Positions 53,000 through 62,512 of a stretch of 64,000 nucleotides of DNA are shown one piece after another. The translations under genes were made by a program, and so were the position numbers. The notes below the pieces were generated by a model that saw nothing but the letters and a program-made list of their open reading frames with translations, was not told the DNA's origin and ran no database searches. Numbering within the stretch: the stretch's first letter is position 1; every line of letters begins with the position of its first letter. The DNA comes from Streptomyces spororaveus (GTDB lineage: Bacteria > Actinomycetota > Actinomycetes > Streptomycetales > Streptomycetaceae): positions 1,364,001 through 1,428,000 of the forward strand of contig NZ_BNED01000005.1 of NCBI RefSeq assembly GCF_016755875.1, in the 5' to 3' direction.

Positions 53000-54145
53000 G
53001 TGCCCGCACCCCGTCTCCGGACAGCCCTCGTCGCCGCCTTCCTGGCCCTCACGACGGCGCCCCTCGGCGCCTGCGGGAACGAGCCCGTCGCCGAGCCCAG
53101 GACACCCGCGGTGGCCACCTCGGCCGCGGACGCCGGGGGCATGGGGGCACTGACCGCGGCGGCGAAGAAGGAGGGCTCGCTCAACACGATCGCGCTCCCG
53201 CGCGACTGGGCTAACTACGGCGCGCTGATCGACGGCTTCGAGAAGAAGTACGGGATCAAGGTCAACGTGGAGAACCCGGAAGGTACCAGCCAGGACGAGA
53301 TCAACGCCCTGAAGGAGCGCCGGCGGGACGGCCGCGCCCCCGACGTGATCGACGTGGGCGGCTCGTTCGCGCAGTCGGCGGCCCGGCAGGGCCTGCTCGC
53401 TCCGTACGAGGTCGCCGCGTTCGACCGGATCCCCGAGGAACAGAAGGACAAGCACGCGCGCTGGTACAACAACTACGGCGGCTACATCTCGATCGGCTGT
53501 GACGCCAAGCGGGTGAAGACCTGCCCCTCGACCTTCGCCGACCTGCGCAAGCCCGAGTACAAGGGCCAGGTCTCGCTCAACGGCGACCCCACCAGGTCCG
53601 GCTCCGCCTTCGCCGGCGTGTACGCGGCGGCCCTGGCGAACGGCGGGTCCTTCGACGACATCCAGCCCGGGATCGACTTCTTCGCCGAGCTCAGCAAGAA
53701 CGGCAATTTCAACCCGGTCGAATCCTCGCCGGACACGATCGCGAAGGGCCAGACCCCGATCAGCATCGACTGGGACTTCCTCAACCTCGGATACGCCGAC
53801 CAGTTCCGCGAGAAGGGCGCGGACGTCGACTGGCGGACCGCCATCCCCTTCGACGGCAGCTTCGCCGAGTACTACGCGAACGGGGTGAACAAGGACGCCC
53901 CGCACCCCGCGGCGGCCCGTCTGTGGCAGGAGTACCTCTTCAGCCCGGAGGGCCAGAACCTCCGGCTCGGCGCCTACGCACGCCCCGTCCTCATGGACGC
54001 CATGGCGGCGGACGGCACCCTCGACAAGGCTGCCGCGGAGAATCTGCCGACGGTCGAGGGCACACCGGAGTTCCCGACCGAGGCGCAGCGGGAGAAGGCG
54101 CGCGAGACCGTCAACCGCAACTGGCCCACGGCCGTCGCGAGCTGA
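53000..54145 (+). CDS. Extracellular solute-binding lipoprotein (ABC type, Fbp/PotD-like)
   Basis: GTG 53000 follows GGAG; 381 aa. The leader (MPAPRLRTALVAAFLALTTAPLGACG) ends in a lipobox with Cys25. The mature protein shows class-II solute-binding features: LIDGFEKKYGIKVNVENPEGTSQDEINAL, APDVIDVGGSFAQSAA, WYNNYGGYISIGCDAKRV, YKGQVSLNGDPTRSGSAFAGVYAAAL and a C-terminal helix. These resemble ferric-iron or polyamine receptors. No permease or ATPase gene is adjacent, so it is an orphan receptor. It ends 18 bp from the convergent AfsR-like gene. Confidence 0.88.
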   Translation: MPAPRLRTALVAAFLALTTAPLGACGNEPVAEPRTPAVATSAADAGGMGALTAAAKKEGSLNTIALPRDWANYGALIDGFEKKYGIKVNVENPEGTSQDEINALKERRRDGRAPDVIDVGGSFAQSAARQGLLAPYEVAAFDRIPEEQKDKHARWYNNYGGYISIGCDAKRVKTCPSTFADLRKPEYKGQVSLNGDPTRSGSAFAGVYAAALANGGSFDDIQPGIDFFAELSKNGNFNPVESSPDTIAKGQTPISIDWDFLNLGYADQFREKGADVDWRTAIPFDGSFAEYYANGVNKDAPHPAAARLWQEYLFSPEGQNLRLGAYARPVLMDAMAADGTLDKAAAENLPTVEGTPEFPTEAQREKARETVNRNWPTAVAS

Positions 54146-54163
54146 GCGCGGGGCGGTCCCGGC

Positions 54164-57100
54164 TCAGGGGCGGACGAGATCGTCGTACGAGTTCTCCGGT
54201 ACGCCGACACCGGCGAGGATCCTCCGTGCCTCCTGGGCCGTGGGACCGGCGGCGGCGTCGCCGCGCGCGCGGAGGGAGCGGCTGAGGGCGGCGAGGGTTC
54301 TGGCTTCGCCGAGTCGGTGGCCGGTCTGCCGGTGGACGGCCAGTGCCTCCCGGCCCAGCCGGACGGCTGCCGCGGACTCCGCCCGCCCCGACCCCGCCAG
54401 CTCGCACAGGACGGTCAGGGCCTGGCCCTCCACGACGCGGAAGGCGTGCTCGCGCGCCAGGGCCAGTGCCCGCCCGGCGTGCCGTCGGGCCTCGTCGTCC
54501 TGGCCCAGGAGGTGGTGGGTGAGGGCCAGTCCCAGGTGGCCGTCCGCCTCCGTCCTTCTGCTGCGCGCCTCGCCGGCGAGGGCGAGGGCCTGCGTTCCGG
54601 CCCGGAGTGCGGCGTCGAACCGTGCCAGTTTCCGGTGGGCGGCGGCGACGGTGTTCATGACTCCGGCCCGGATCCATCGCCGTCCCACCGCATCGACCAT
54701 GGCGAGGGCGCGCTCGGCCTGTTCCAGCGCCTCACGATGGTGACCGAGTTCCATATTGATCTTCGCGACGGCGTCGAGCATCATCGCGCGCCCGTTGCGG
54801 TACCCGCTTCGTCCGTCGTCCGCCGTGCCCGGACCGAGGACGAGGAGGCCGTCGGCCAGCCGCCCCAGCTCCCAGTACACCCCGCCCAGATTCTGCAGCG
54901 CCAGGCTGTCGTCGCGCCAGCCGATCTGCGCGTTCCTGCTGATGGCCTGCTCGAGGTGGGCGGCAGCCTCGTGCAGTCGCCCCAGGTCTCGGCAGGTCCC
55001 CCCGAGGCCGACCAGCGCCAGCGCTTCGAGGTGGAGGTTGCCCGCTTCACGGACGGTCCGGAGTCCGGCGGTGAAGTGCTCGTGCGCGTCGCCGAGGCGC
55101 GCCGTGCTCATCTCCACCAGGCCCCTGCCGCCGAGACCGGCCGCCTCGCCCGTCGCCCAACCGAGCTCGCGGCTGATGTCCCGTACGCGCGCGTGGTGGT
55201 ACAGGGCCTGCCGGGCGTTCCCCCGGTCCCACTGGATGATGCCGAGGCTGCTGTGCATGGCGGCTTCGCCGTACGGGTCGCCCTCGGCGGTGGCCGCCTC
55301 CAGCGCGGTCTGGACGGTGGCCTGCCACGTCGCCCGCGGCAGGTGGAGCCAGAAGTGACCGAACAGCGCGGCGGTCAGGTGCCAGGCCACCGGACGGGGA
55401 CCGTGCCGGACGGCGTGCTGGACGACGGCGAGGAGGTTCCTGCGCTCCTCCTCCAGCCACTGTGCGGCTCCGGCCGGGGACGGCAGGTGCCGTTCCTCGG
55501 CGTGACCGAGCGGTTCGGCCGGTTCGGGGAAGAGCCAGGTTCCCGAGGCCGCACGGGCGGCGTGCACGTACCAGATCAGGAGCCGTTCCAGCGCGGCGTC
55601 ACGATCCGCCGCGGACTCCTCCGCCCGTGCGCGCTCCTGTGCGTACTCACTCAGGAGATCGTGGAAGCGGTATCGGCCCGCCGTCCCGGATTCGATCAGA
55701 TGGGCGGCGGCCAGGGCGCCGAGCATGCGCCGGGCCTGCTTCAGAGGTGAGCCCATGAGGGCTGCCGCGGCCTCGGTGCTGAAATCCGACCCGGGGAACA
55801 GGCCCAGCAGGCGGAACAGGCGGCGCGCCTCGTGGGTGAGGACGCGGTACGAGGCACAGAAGGCGGCCCTCAGGGGCGAGAGGTCCGCTCCTTCCGGATC
55901 CAGTGCCTCCAGCCGGTTGCCCTCGGCCATCTCACCGGCCAGATCGGCCAGGCTCAGTCCCGGATCGCCCGCCAGCCGTGCGGCGGCCACGCGCAGCGCC
56001 AGCGGAAGGCCGCCGCAGAGCCGGATCAGTTCGTCGGCCGCGACGGGTTCGGCGCTGAGCCGGGCAGCGCCGAGGGCCTGGCCCAGCAGGGCGCGGGACT
56101 CGGCCGGCAGGAGGAGGTCCAACGGCAGGGACCGCGCCCCGTCGCGGACCACGAGGTCGCCGAGCCGGTTGCGGCTGGTGACGACGACGCAGCAGCTGGA
56201 GCCGGCCGGGAGCAGCGGCCGGACCTGCTCCGCCGAGGCCGCGTTGTCCAGCACCACGAGCACACGCCGGTCGGCCAGCAGGGTCCGGTACACGCGGGCC
56301 TGCGCCTCGTCCTGCGACGGGATCTCCGAGGCCGCGAGCCCCAGGCTCCTGAGCAGGAGCTCAAGGGCCTCGTGGGGCCGGAGCGGCGGGCGATCGTGAT
56401 CGAACCCGCGCAGGTTCACGAAGATCTGGCCGTCGGGGAAGCGGTCACGCACCTGATGGGCCCAGTGCACGGCCAGAGCGGTCTTGCCGATGCCCGCGGC
56501 GCCGCCGATCGCGGAGACGACCACCGTGTTCGCCGCGCGGCGGCGCGGTTCCTCCTCGGACGGAAGCAGTGCGTGCAGACGCGCGAGTTCGTCGGTGCGG
56601 CCGGTGAACCCGGCGACGGTGTGCGGGAGTTCGGCCGGGATCGGCCCGGCGCCCGCGGGTCCCGGTCGGGCGGTGCGCAGCGGTGGCGCCGGCCGCGCCG
56701 GTGCGGTCGGCACCGGGTCGTTGCGGAGGATGAGCCGGTGGAGCGTCCGCAGCTCCGGCCCCGGAGCGACCCCGAGCTCCTCGGCGAGCCGCTTGCGGAG
56801 CTGTTCGTAGTGCTGGAGGGCTTCGGCCGGCATCCCGCAGCGGTGCAGCGCCGTCAGCAGCTGCCCGGCCATCCGTTCGTCGAGCGGGTGGCCGGCCGCC
56901 GCCTCGCGCAGCCCCGGGAGGATCTCCCGGTGGCGCGCCCTGCGCAGCTGCACCTCGTGGTATTGCAGCGATGCCTCGATGTGCTCGCTCTCCAGCCTGG
57001 CCCGCGTCCCCTGCGCCCATGGGCCCGTCAGCCCGGCCAGCGGTTCACCGCGCCACAGCTCCAGTGCGCGCTCCCACTGCCCGGCCGCTTGCTCGTCGTC

Positions 57101-57457
57101 GCCGGCCCGCTCCGCGCGGGCCCGGCCGACGAGCTCGCGGAAGCGGTACACGTCCACCCGCTCGACCGGGACCCGCAGCATGTAGCCGCCGGACGCCCGG
57201 TCCAGACGCACGCCTGCGGAATCCGCGTCGGCCCGCCGCAGTGCCGCCCGTAGCCGAGTGACATAGCCGTAGAGGACGTTCCGTACGGAAACGGGCGGGC
57301 CCTCTCCCCACACCCGGTCGATGAGGGTGTCGATCGGCACGACACGGTTCGCCTCGAAGACGAGCACCGCCCAGACGCAGCGCTGGCGGGGACGACCGAG
57401 ATCGACGTCCTGGCCGGCCGCCTCGGCGTGTACCGGCCCCAGTAACCGGATCTCCAC
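54164..57457 (-). CDS. AfsR/SARP-type transcriptional regulator with NB-ARC and TPR domains
   Basis: GTG 57457 gives 1097 aa. An OmpR-like winged helix (~1-95, IDTLIDRVWGEGPPVSVRNVLYGYVTRLRAAL) and the bacterial transcriptional activation domain (~100-245) form the SARP part. NB-ARC follows with Walker A GGAAGIGKT at 318-326 and VLVVLDN near 405. The final ~450 residues are TPR repeats. SARPs activate antibiotic and related clusters from promoters with direct heptamer repeats. No biosynthetic cluster is next to it, so the target is unclear. The upstream ~280 bp probably hold its promoter. Confidence 0.92.
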   Translation of the reverse strand: MEIRLLGPVHAEAAGQDVDLGRPRQRCVWAVLVFEANRVVPIDTLIDRVWGEGPPVSVRNVLYGYVTRLRAALRRADADSAGVRLDRASGGYMLRVPVERVDVYRFRELVGRARAERAGDDEQAAGQWERALELWRGEPLAGLTGPWAQGTRARLESEHIEASLQYHEVQLRRARHREILPGLREAAAGHPLDERMAGQLLTALHRCGMPAEALQHYEQLRKRLAEELGVAPGPELRTLHRLILRNDPVPTAPARPAPPLRTARPGPAGAGPIPAELPHTVAGFTGRTDELARLHALLPSEEEPRRRAANTVVVSAIGGAAGIGKTALAVHWAHQVRDRFPDGQIFVNLRGFDHDRPPLRPHEALELLLRSLGLAASEIPSQDEAQARVYRTLLADRRVLVVLDNAASAEQVRPLLPAGSSCCVVVTSRNRLGDLVVRDGARSLPLDLLLPAESRALLGQALGAARLSAEPVAADELIRLCGGLPLALRVAAARLAGDPGLSLADLAGEMAEGNRLEALDPEGADLSPLRAAFCASYRVLTHEARRLFRLLGLFPGSDFSTEAAAALMGSPLKQARRMLGALAAAHLIESGTAGRYRFHDLLSEYAQERARAEESAADRDAALERLLIWYVHAARAASGTWLFPEPAEPLGHAEERHLPSPAGAAQWLEEERRNLLAVVQHAVRHGPRPVAWHLTAALFGHFWLHLPRATWQATVQTALEAATAEGDPYGEAAMHSSLGIIQWDRGNARQALYHHARVRDISRELGWATGEAAGLGGRGLVEMSTARLGDAHEHFTAGLRTVREAGNLHLEALALVGLGGTCRDLGRLHEAAAHLEQAISRNAQIGWRDDSLALQNLGGVYWELGRLADGLLVLGPGTADDGRSGYRNGRAMMLDAVAKINMELGHHREALEQAERALAMVDAVGRRWIRAGVMNTVAAAHRKLARFDAALRAGTQALALAGEARSRRTEADGHLGLALTHHLLGQDDEARRHAGRALALAREHAFRVVEGQALTVLCELAGSGRAESAAAVRLGREALAVHRQTGHRLGEARTLAALSRSLRARGDAAAGPTAQEARRILAGVGVPENSYDDLVRP

Positions 57458-57738
57458 CGGTCTGTCCCTCCGTCAGTACGCCATGGGGTGACCGTGCAAG
57501 AACCCAGTCCCCCGGTTCGGCCATACTCCCGGCCCCATGACCTGCACGTCCAGGTTTCCTCAACATTCCGTGATCTTCCGGTCGGCAAGCTGACGGCATC
57601 GCTCGGACCCGTGCGACACGAACTGCCGTCCGCCGGTCCCGGGGGGAACCGGCGGGCGGCGCCCCCGCCCGCGGGGAGGTACCGGCGATGCCCTCGCACC
57701 GCACGCCCGCCCGCACCACGGACAGCAAGGAGAGCACT

Positions 57739-57999
57739 GTGCGCCGCGTCCACCCGCCGAACCACACCCCGCCGGACCCGCCGACTCCCCCGCACCCGCC
57801 CGCCCGTTCACCCGCTCCGCGGAACTGGACCGGCCCGGCGCTCATGGTCGTCAGCGTGTCCGCCGGAGCCTGCGCCGTCCTCCATATGCTCGCCCAGGTC
57901 CTCAAGGCCGCGGGCGACGCCGCCGGTGCGCTGGCCGCCGTCCCTGCGGGTGGCCTCCTCACCGGCATCGCCGTGCAGCTCCTGCGCAAGCGGTCCTGA
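57739..57999 (+). CDS. Small membrane protein, 86 aa
   Basis: GTG 57739 is preceded by AAGGAG at ideal spacing; an upstream ATG (57688) is in frame but lacks a ribosome-binding site. A Pro-rich head (VRRVHPPNHTPPDPPTPP) is followed by two hydrophobic stretches (LMVVSVSAGACAVLHMLAQVL; ALAAVPAGGLLTGIAVQLL) ending in LRKRS. Probably a small two-helix membrane protein. It is divergent from the AfsR-like gene; no function can be assigned. Confidence 0.6.
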   Translation: MRRVHPPNHTPPDPPTPPHPPARSPAPRNWTGPALMVVSVSAGACAVLHMLAQVLKAAGDAAGALAAVPAGGLLTGIAVQLLRKRS

Positions 58000-58000
58000 C

Positions 58001-58028
58001 CCGCCCGGGTGTGGCGCCGCGCGGGCGG
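58001..58028. terminator. Hairpin between convergent genes
   Basis: CCGCCCG (58001-58007) pairs with CGGGCGG (58022-58028) across 14 bases, between the stops of the small membrane protein and HAD genes. Confidence 0.45.
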
Positions 58029-58030
58029 CG

Positions 58031-58633
58031 TCACGTCAACGCCGCCTCCAGCGACCGTCGCAGCGCTTCGGGCGAGGTGAACACATGTCCCTGGAGGCCG
58101 AGTCGGCGGGCCGCCCGTACGTTCTCGGGCCGGTCGTCGACGAACAGGATCTCCCCGGGCGGCAGTCCGAGCTCGCGGATGCACCACTCGTAGGCGGCGG
58201 GTTCGGGTTTGGCGCTGCCGATCCGGCAGGAGAGGCCGCGGACCCGGAACCGCTCCAGCCACGGCTGGGTGGCCTCGAACCGGGCGGCCAGGTCCTCGGG
58301 GATGTTGGAGAGGAGGCCGAGCACGATCCCCCGGTCGGCGAGGTGGCCGAGCAGGTCCACGGTGCGCTGGTCGATCTCGCCCCAGCCGGCGAGGTCGGCG
58401 GCGGTCAGCTCCTCGGTCAGCCTCCGGTCCGGCGGGATGCCCAGGTGCGCGCAGACCGCCTGCCAGTAGCCGGGCCCGGTGACCTCGCCTCGGTCGTACG
58501 GGGGCCGCTGCGACCAGTAGGCCGCCCAGAAGCGGTCGGGGTCGGCGCCGGCCGTGCGTTCCAAGGCGGCCATGGACTCGGGTGACTGGACCCGCGCGAT
58601 GACACCGAACAGGTCGAAGAGGACGGCTTTCAT
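58031..58633 (-). CDS. HAD-superfamily hydrolase (phosphatase)
   Basis: ATG 58633 gives 200 aa starting MKAVLFDLFGVIA. The first motif is DLFG: the nucleophile Asp is present, but the position usually filled by the acid/base Asp (DxD) holds Phe-Gly, as in epoxide hydrolase-like or inactive HADs. Motif II LLSNIP, motif III Lys (IGSAKPEP) and motif IV FVDDRPENV are complete. It follows the transporter gene by about 25 bp and is probably co-transcribed with it, perhaps dephosphorylating the imported compound. GTG 58648 is another possible start. Confidence 0.85.
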   Translation of the reverse strand: MKAVLFDLFGVIARVQSPESMAALERTAGADPDRFWAAYWSQRPPYDRGEVTGPGYWQAVCAHLGIPPDRRLTEELTAADLAGWGEIDQRTVDLLGHLADRGIVLGLLSNIPEDLAARFEATQPWLERFRVRGLSCRIGSAKPEPAAYEWCIRELGLPPGEILFVDDRPENVRAARRLGLQGHVFTSPEALRRSLEAALT

Positions 58634-58658
58634 CTTTCGGTACCTCACGTTCCAGGGT

Positions 58659-59885
58659 TCAGGGAGCGGGGACGGCGTCCGTGCGCCGGGAGTCGCGGGG
58701 GCCGGACACGCCCCCCGGGTCGGGAGCGTTGCGGCGCAGCCACAGGCTCAGTACGCCGCAGACGACGGCGAGCAGGAACAGCAGCAGCGGTACCGTCCAC
58801 ACCTCCGCCGTGTCGACGACGGCGCCCAGCAGCGGCGGGAAGGCCACACCGCCGATCATCGAGGCGGCGATCACATAGGCACCGGCGGCGCCCACGCCGG
58901 GCACGGCGCGGTTCAGCCAGGGCAGGCAGGTCGGGAAGATCGGAGCGATCATCAGGCCGACGCCGACGTACGCGTACGGGGCGAGGGCCGGGACCGTCGC
59001 CAGGAGGAGGAAGCCGGCCAGGCCGGCGCAGCAGAAGACGAGGATCGACGGCGCCGGCCGGCGCAGGCTGATCGGCGCGGCGACGAACCGGCCGATGGTC
59101 ATGGCGGCCCAGTAGGCGGAGGTCGCGGTCGCGGCGGTGGCGGCGCCGTATCCGACGGCTTCGAGGTGGGTGGGCTCCCAGCCGCCGACCCCGGTCTCGA
59201 TGGCGACGTGCAGGACGTAGACGCCGATGAACGCCCCGATGACCGGAAGCACCCGGGCGCCTCCGGCCGGGGCGCCCGCCGTGGGGACGGGGGCGGGCTC
59301 CCGGGTGGCCACCCCGCCGAGGGTGACGAGGATCAGCAGGCTGATCAGGCCGGCGCCGACGAAGATCTCCGGGTAGCTGTCCGCCCCGAGCCGGCCGATC
59401 AGGGCGGGGCCGGCGATCGCGCCGACGCCGAAGTGCCCGTTCAGCAGGTTGAGCATGGCGGTGCTGCGGTGTCCGAAGCCGACGGCGAAGAGCTGGTTGA
59501 GGCCGTAGTCGATGCCGCCGAAGCCCAGACCGATGACGAACGTGCCGACGAGGGCGAGGGCCCAGTCCGCGGAGAAGGCGAAGGCGGCCGCGCCGACGGC
59601 CATCAGCACGTAGGAGCCGCCGAGCAGCACGCGGTTGTTCAGGCGGCCCCGCAGGAGGTGGTAGATCAGCACTCCGAGCAGGGCGCCGGCGAAGTGGGCG
59701 CTGAGGCTGAGCCCGGCCACGGCCGGGCTGATGCCGAACTCGGCCCGCAGGGCCGGGATGGCGGGGCCGTAGAGCGCCTGGAGGGCGCCGATCACCACGA
59801 ACGCCAGACACGAGGCGGCGATCGCGACGGTGGTGAGGAGGGGCTTCCCTCCTTCCGGCGGGTCGGCCTCGCGGGTGGCGGTCAT
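58659..59885 (-). CDS. MFS transporter, FHS (fucose/glucose-type) family
   Basis: 408 aa from ATG 59885 with twelve hydrophobic segments. Signature features of the FHS group are GALQALYGPAIPALRAEFGISPAVAGLSLS at the start and GLGFGGIDYGLNQLFAVGF, LNLLNGHFGVGAIAGPAL (helix 5) in the first half, and LMIAPIFPTCLPWLNRAVP in the second. These resemble FucP/GlcP sugar porters. It is divergent from the DeoR regulator gene; the shared intergenic region contains two inverted repeats, so sugar-responsive repression is likely. Confidence 0.9.
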   Translation of the reverse strand: MTATREADPPEGGKPLLTTVAIAASCLAFVVIGALQALYGPAIPALRAEFGISPAVAGLSLSAHFAGALLGVLIYHLLRGRLNNRVLLGGSYVLMAVGAAAFAFSADWALALVGTFVIGLGFGGIDYGLNQLFAVGFGHRSTAMLNLLNGHFGVGAIAGPALIGRLGADSYPEIFVGAGLISLLILVTLGGVATREPAPVPTAGAPAGGARVLPVIGAFIGVYVLHVAIETGVGGWEPTHLEAVGYGAATAATATSAYWAAMTIGRFVAAPISLRRPAPSILVFCCAGLAGFLLLATVPALAPYAYVGVGLMIAPIFPTCLPWLNRAVPGVGAAGAYVIAASMIGGVAFPPLLGAVVDTAEVWTVPLLLFLLAVVCGVLSLWLRRNAPDPGGVSGPRDSRRTDAVPAP

Positions 59886-59909
59886 GGTTCTCCTCGTCGG
59901 TCACGGTCG

Positions 59910-59932
59910 AATGAACACGGTCGATGTTCATT
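59910..59932. promoter_or_regulatory. Inverted repeat near the transporter start, probable DeoR operator
   Basis: AATGAACA and TGTTCATT form perfect 8-base arms separated by CGGTCGA. It lies 25 bp upstream of the transporter ATG, in the leader/promoter. Confidence 0.6.
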
Positions 59933-59975
59933 AAGGGCGGAAGTTCACACCAGCTCCCGCACGCTACACATCTTG

Positions 59976-60015
59976 GATGTTCGTTTCAACACTTCAGGTG
60001 TTCGAAACGCACATC
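59976..60015. promoter_or_regulatory. Second, imperfect inverted repeat in the DeoR/transporter divergon
   Basis: GATGTTCGTTTCAACAC on the left matches the complement of the right half, GATGTGCGTTTCGAACAC, with one substitution and one extra base. It ends 40 bp before the regulator start and shares TGTTC elements with the first repeat. Confidence 0.5.
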
Positions 60016-60055
60016 CACGTGAGCGGGCGCCCCCGTATGTGCTAAAAGCAGACAC

Positions 60056-60823
60056 ATGAACGTGATGGAGAGGCACAAGTTCGTCGTGGGACTGCTCGTT
60101 GAGCAGAACCGCGCGACGGTGGCCGAGCTGGCCCAAGCCACCGGGGCGTCCGAGATGACCATCCGCCGGGACCTGGAAGTCCTGGAGTCCCGGGGAGCCC
60201 TGCGCCGCGTGCGCGGCGGCGCGGTGAGCAGCCTGCCCGGCGGCGTCGAGCCCCCCTACGCGATCCGGGCCATGTCGGGAGCGCAGGCCAAGGAGCGGCT
60301 CGCGCGCGCCGTGGTCGAACTGCTCACCGACGGCGAGACCGTCGCGCTGGACACGGGCACGACGGCCGTTGCCGTCGCCCGGGCCATGGCGGACCGCCGG
60401 CTCACGGTCGCCCCCCTGTCACTGCACGCGGCCTTCGCCCTGTCCGCGCACCCCGGCGTCCAACTGGTGATGCCCGGCGGGCAGGTGCGTCCCGAGGAGC
60501 TGTCCTTCTACGGCCACACGCCCGTACAGACCTTCAAGGACCTGTGCTTCGACACGTTCGTCCTGGGCTGCTGCGGGGTCGACCCCGTCCAGGGCGCCAC
60601 CGCCTACAACCTCGACGACGTGCAGGTGAAGCGGGCGGCGGTCGCCTCGGCCCAGCGCGTGATCCTCGTCGCGACCGCGGACAAGATCGGCCGTACGGCG
60701 CTGGGCCGCATCTGCTCCCTGGAGGACGTCGCCCTCGTCGTGACGGACGCCCCCGCGGACTCCCCCGCGATCGAGGTGCTGCGCGACCAGGGGGTCGAGG
60801 TGGTCCGTCCCCTGGACGCCTGA
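60056..60823 (+). CDS. DeoR/GlpR-family transcriptional regulator
   Basis: 255 aa from ATG 60056 (ATG 60065 also possible). The N-terminal winged helix has VVGLLVEQNRATVAELAQATGASEMTIRRDLEVLESRGALRRVRGGAV, matching the DeoR signature. The C-terminal sensor domain has LARAVVELLTDGETVALDTGTTAVAVARAM, VMPGGQVRPEELSFYG and ATADKIGRTALGRICSLEDV, the sugar-phosphate-binding fold. It probably represses itself and the divergent transporter-HAD operon until a phosphorylated sugar binds. Confidence 0.93.
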   Translation: MNVMERHKFVVGLLVEQNRATVAELAQATGASEMTIRRDLEVLESRGALRRVRGGAVSSLPGGVEPPYAIRAMSGAQAKERLARAVVELLTDGETVALDTGTTAVAVARAMADRRLTVAPLSLHAAFALSAHPGVQLVMPGGQVRPEELSFYGHTPVQTFKDLCFDTFVLGCCGVDPVQGATAYNLDDVQVKRAAVASAQRVILVATADKIGRTALGRICSLEDVALVVTDAPADSPAIEVLRDQGVEVVRPLDA

Positions 60824-61777
<954 letters not shown>

Positions 61778-61829
61778 CCCCCGGCACGGCCGTCCGCCCC
61801 GCCCCCGCCCCCGCCCCCGCGGACTCCTC

Positions 61830-61863
61830 GGGCCGCCACCGCCGAGCCGGCGGGCGGCGGCCC
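61830..61863. terminator. Hairpin after the alpha/beta hydrolase gene
   Basis: GGGCCGCC (61830-61837) and GGCGGCCC (61856-61863) pair perfectly across an 18-base loop, about 55 bp after the stop and before the TetR promoter. A CCCCCG repeat lies between stop and hairpin. Confidence 0.55.
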
Positions 61864-61876
61864 ACGGCCGAGCATG

Positions 61877-61898
61877 ATGCAAGAAATTTGCTTTAAGC
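61877..61898. promoter_or_regulatory. Probable TetR operator upstream of its own gene
   Basis: ATGCAA and TTGCTT flank five bases (GAAAT) and are followed by TAAGC. The same architecture, with TCGCTTTAAGC as right half, occurs at 63473-63495. It ends 8 bp before the TetR start, an autoregulation position. Confidence 0.55.
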
Positions 61899-61905
61899 TG
61901 GGCGC

Positions 61906-62484
61906 ATGAGCCGAAAAGCGATGGTCCGCCCGGGAGGCCGCAGCGCGCGGGTCCAGGAGGCGGTCCACACCGCCGTGCGGGAGCTCCAGGCCGAGCTGGG
62001 GCGACCGGAGCTGACGATCCCGATGGTGGCCGCGCGGGCCGGCGTCACTCCGTCGACGATCTACCGGCGCTGGGGCGACCTGCAGGAACTGCTCTCGGAC
62101 GTCGCCGTCGAGCACCTGCGCCCGGACACTCCGCCGCAGGACCACGGCGACCTGCTGGAGGACCTGCGGGGCTGGGCCGGGCAGTTCCTGGAGGAGATGG
62201 CCTCGCCGGCGGGACGTGCGTACATCCGCGACGCGCTGCTGGGGGATCCCGACGGCGACAACGCGGGGCTGTGCTCGTCCTACGCGGCGGACCAGATCGC
62301 CGTCGTGCTCGGCCGCGCCGCGGAGCGCGGCGAGGACGCCCCGGACGTGGAGACGGTGCTCGACCGGGTCGTGGCACCGATGATGTACCGCATCCTGTTC
62401 CGCCCCACCGGCCTCACCGACGCGTACGCGCACCGGCTCGCGGGCGAGGCCGTGCGGGGCTTCGGCGAGCGCGAACCCCGCTGA
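61906..62484 (+). CDS. TetR-family transcriptional regulator
   Basis: 192 aa from ATG 61906. The N-terminal helix-turn-helix reads VQEAVHTAVRELQAELGRPELTIPMVAARAGVTPSTIYRRWGDLQELLSDVA, matching the TetR DNA-binding domain at residues ~15-65. The remaining helical domain resembles the TetR_C group with LEEMASPAGRAYIRDALL. A related operator-like repeat lies before this gene and before the divergent side of the metallo-hydrolase gene, so it likely represses both. Confidence 0.93.
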   Translation: MSRKAMVRPGGRSARVQEAVHTAVRELQAELGRPELTIPMVAARAGVTPSTIYRRWGDLQELLSDVAVEHLRPDTPPQDHGDLLEDLRGWAGQFLEEMASPAGRAYIRDALLGDPDGDNAGLCSSYAADQIAVVLGRAAERGEDAPDVETVLDRVVAPMMYRILFRPTGLTDAYAHRLAGEAVRGFGEREPR

Positions 62485-62512
62485 GCGACCCGCCCCGCAC
62501 GCCGCGGCGGGT

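Noticed and set aside
61790..61822. CCCCCG repeat tract after the alpha/beta hydrolase gene
   Set aside because: Low-complexity GC tract; the adjoining hairpin is the meaningful element.
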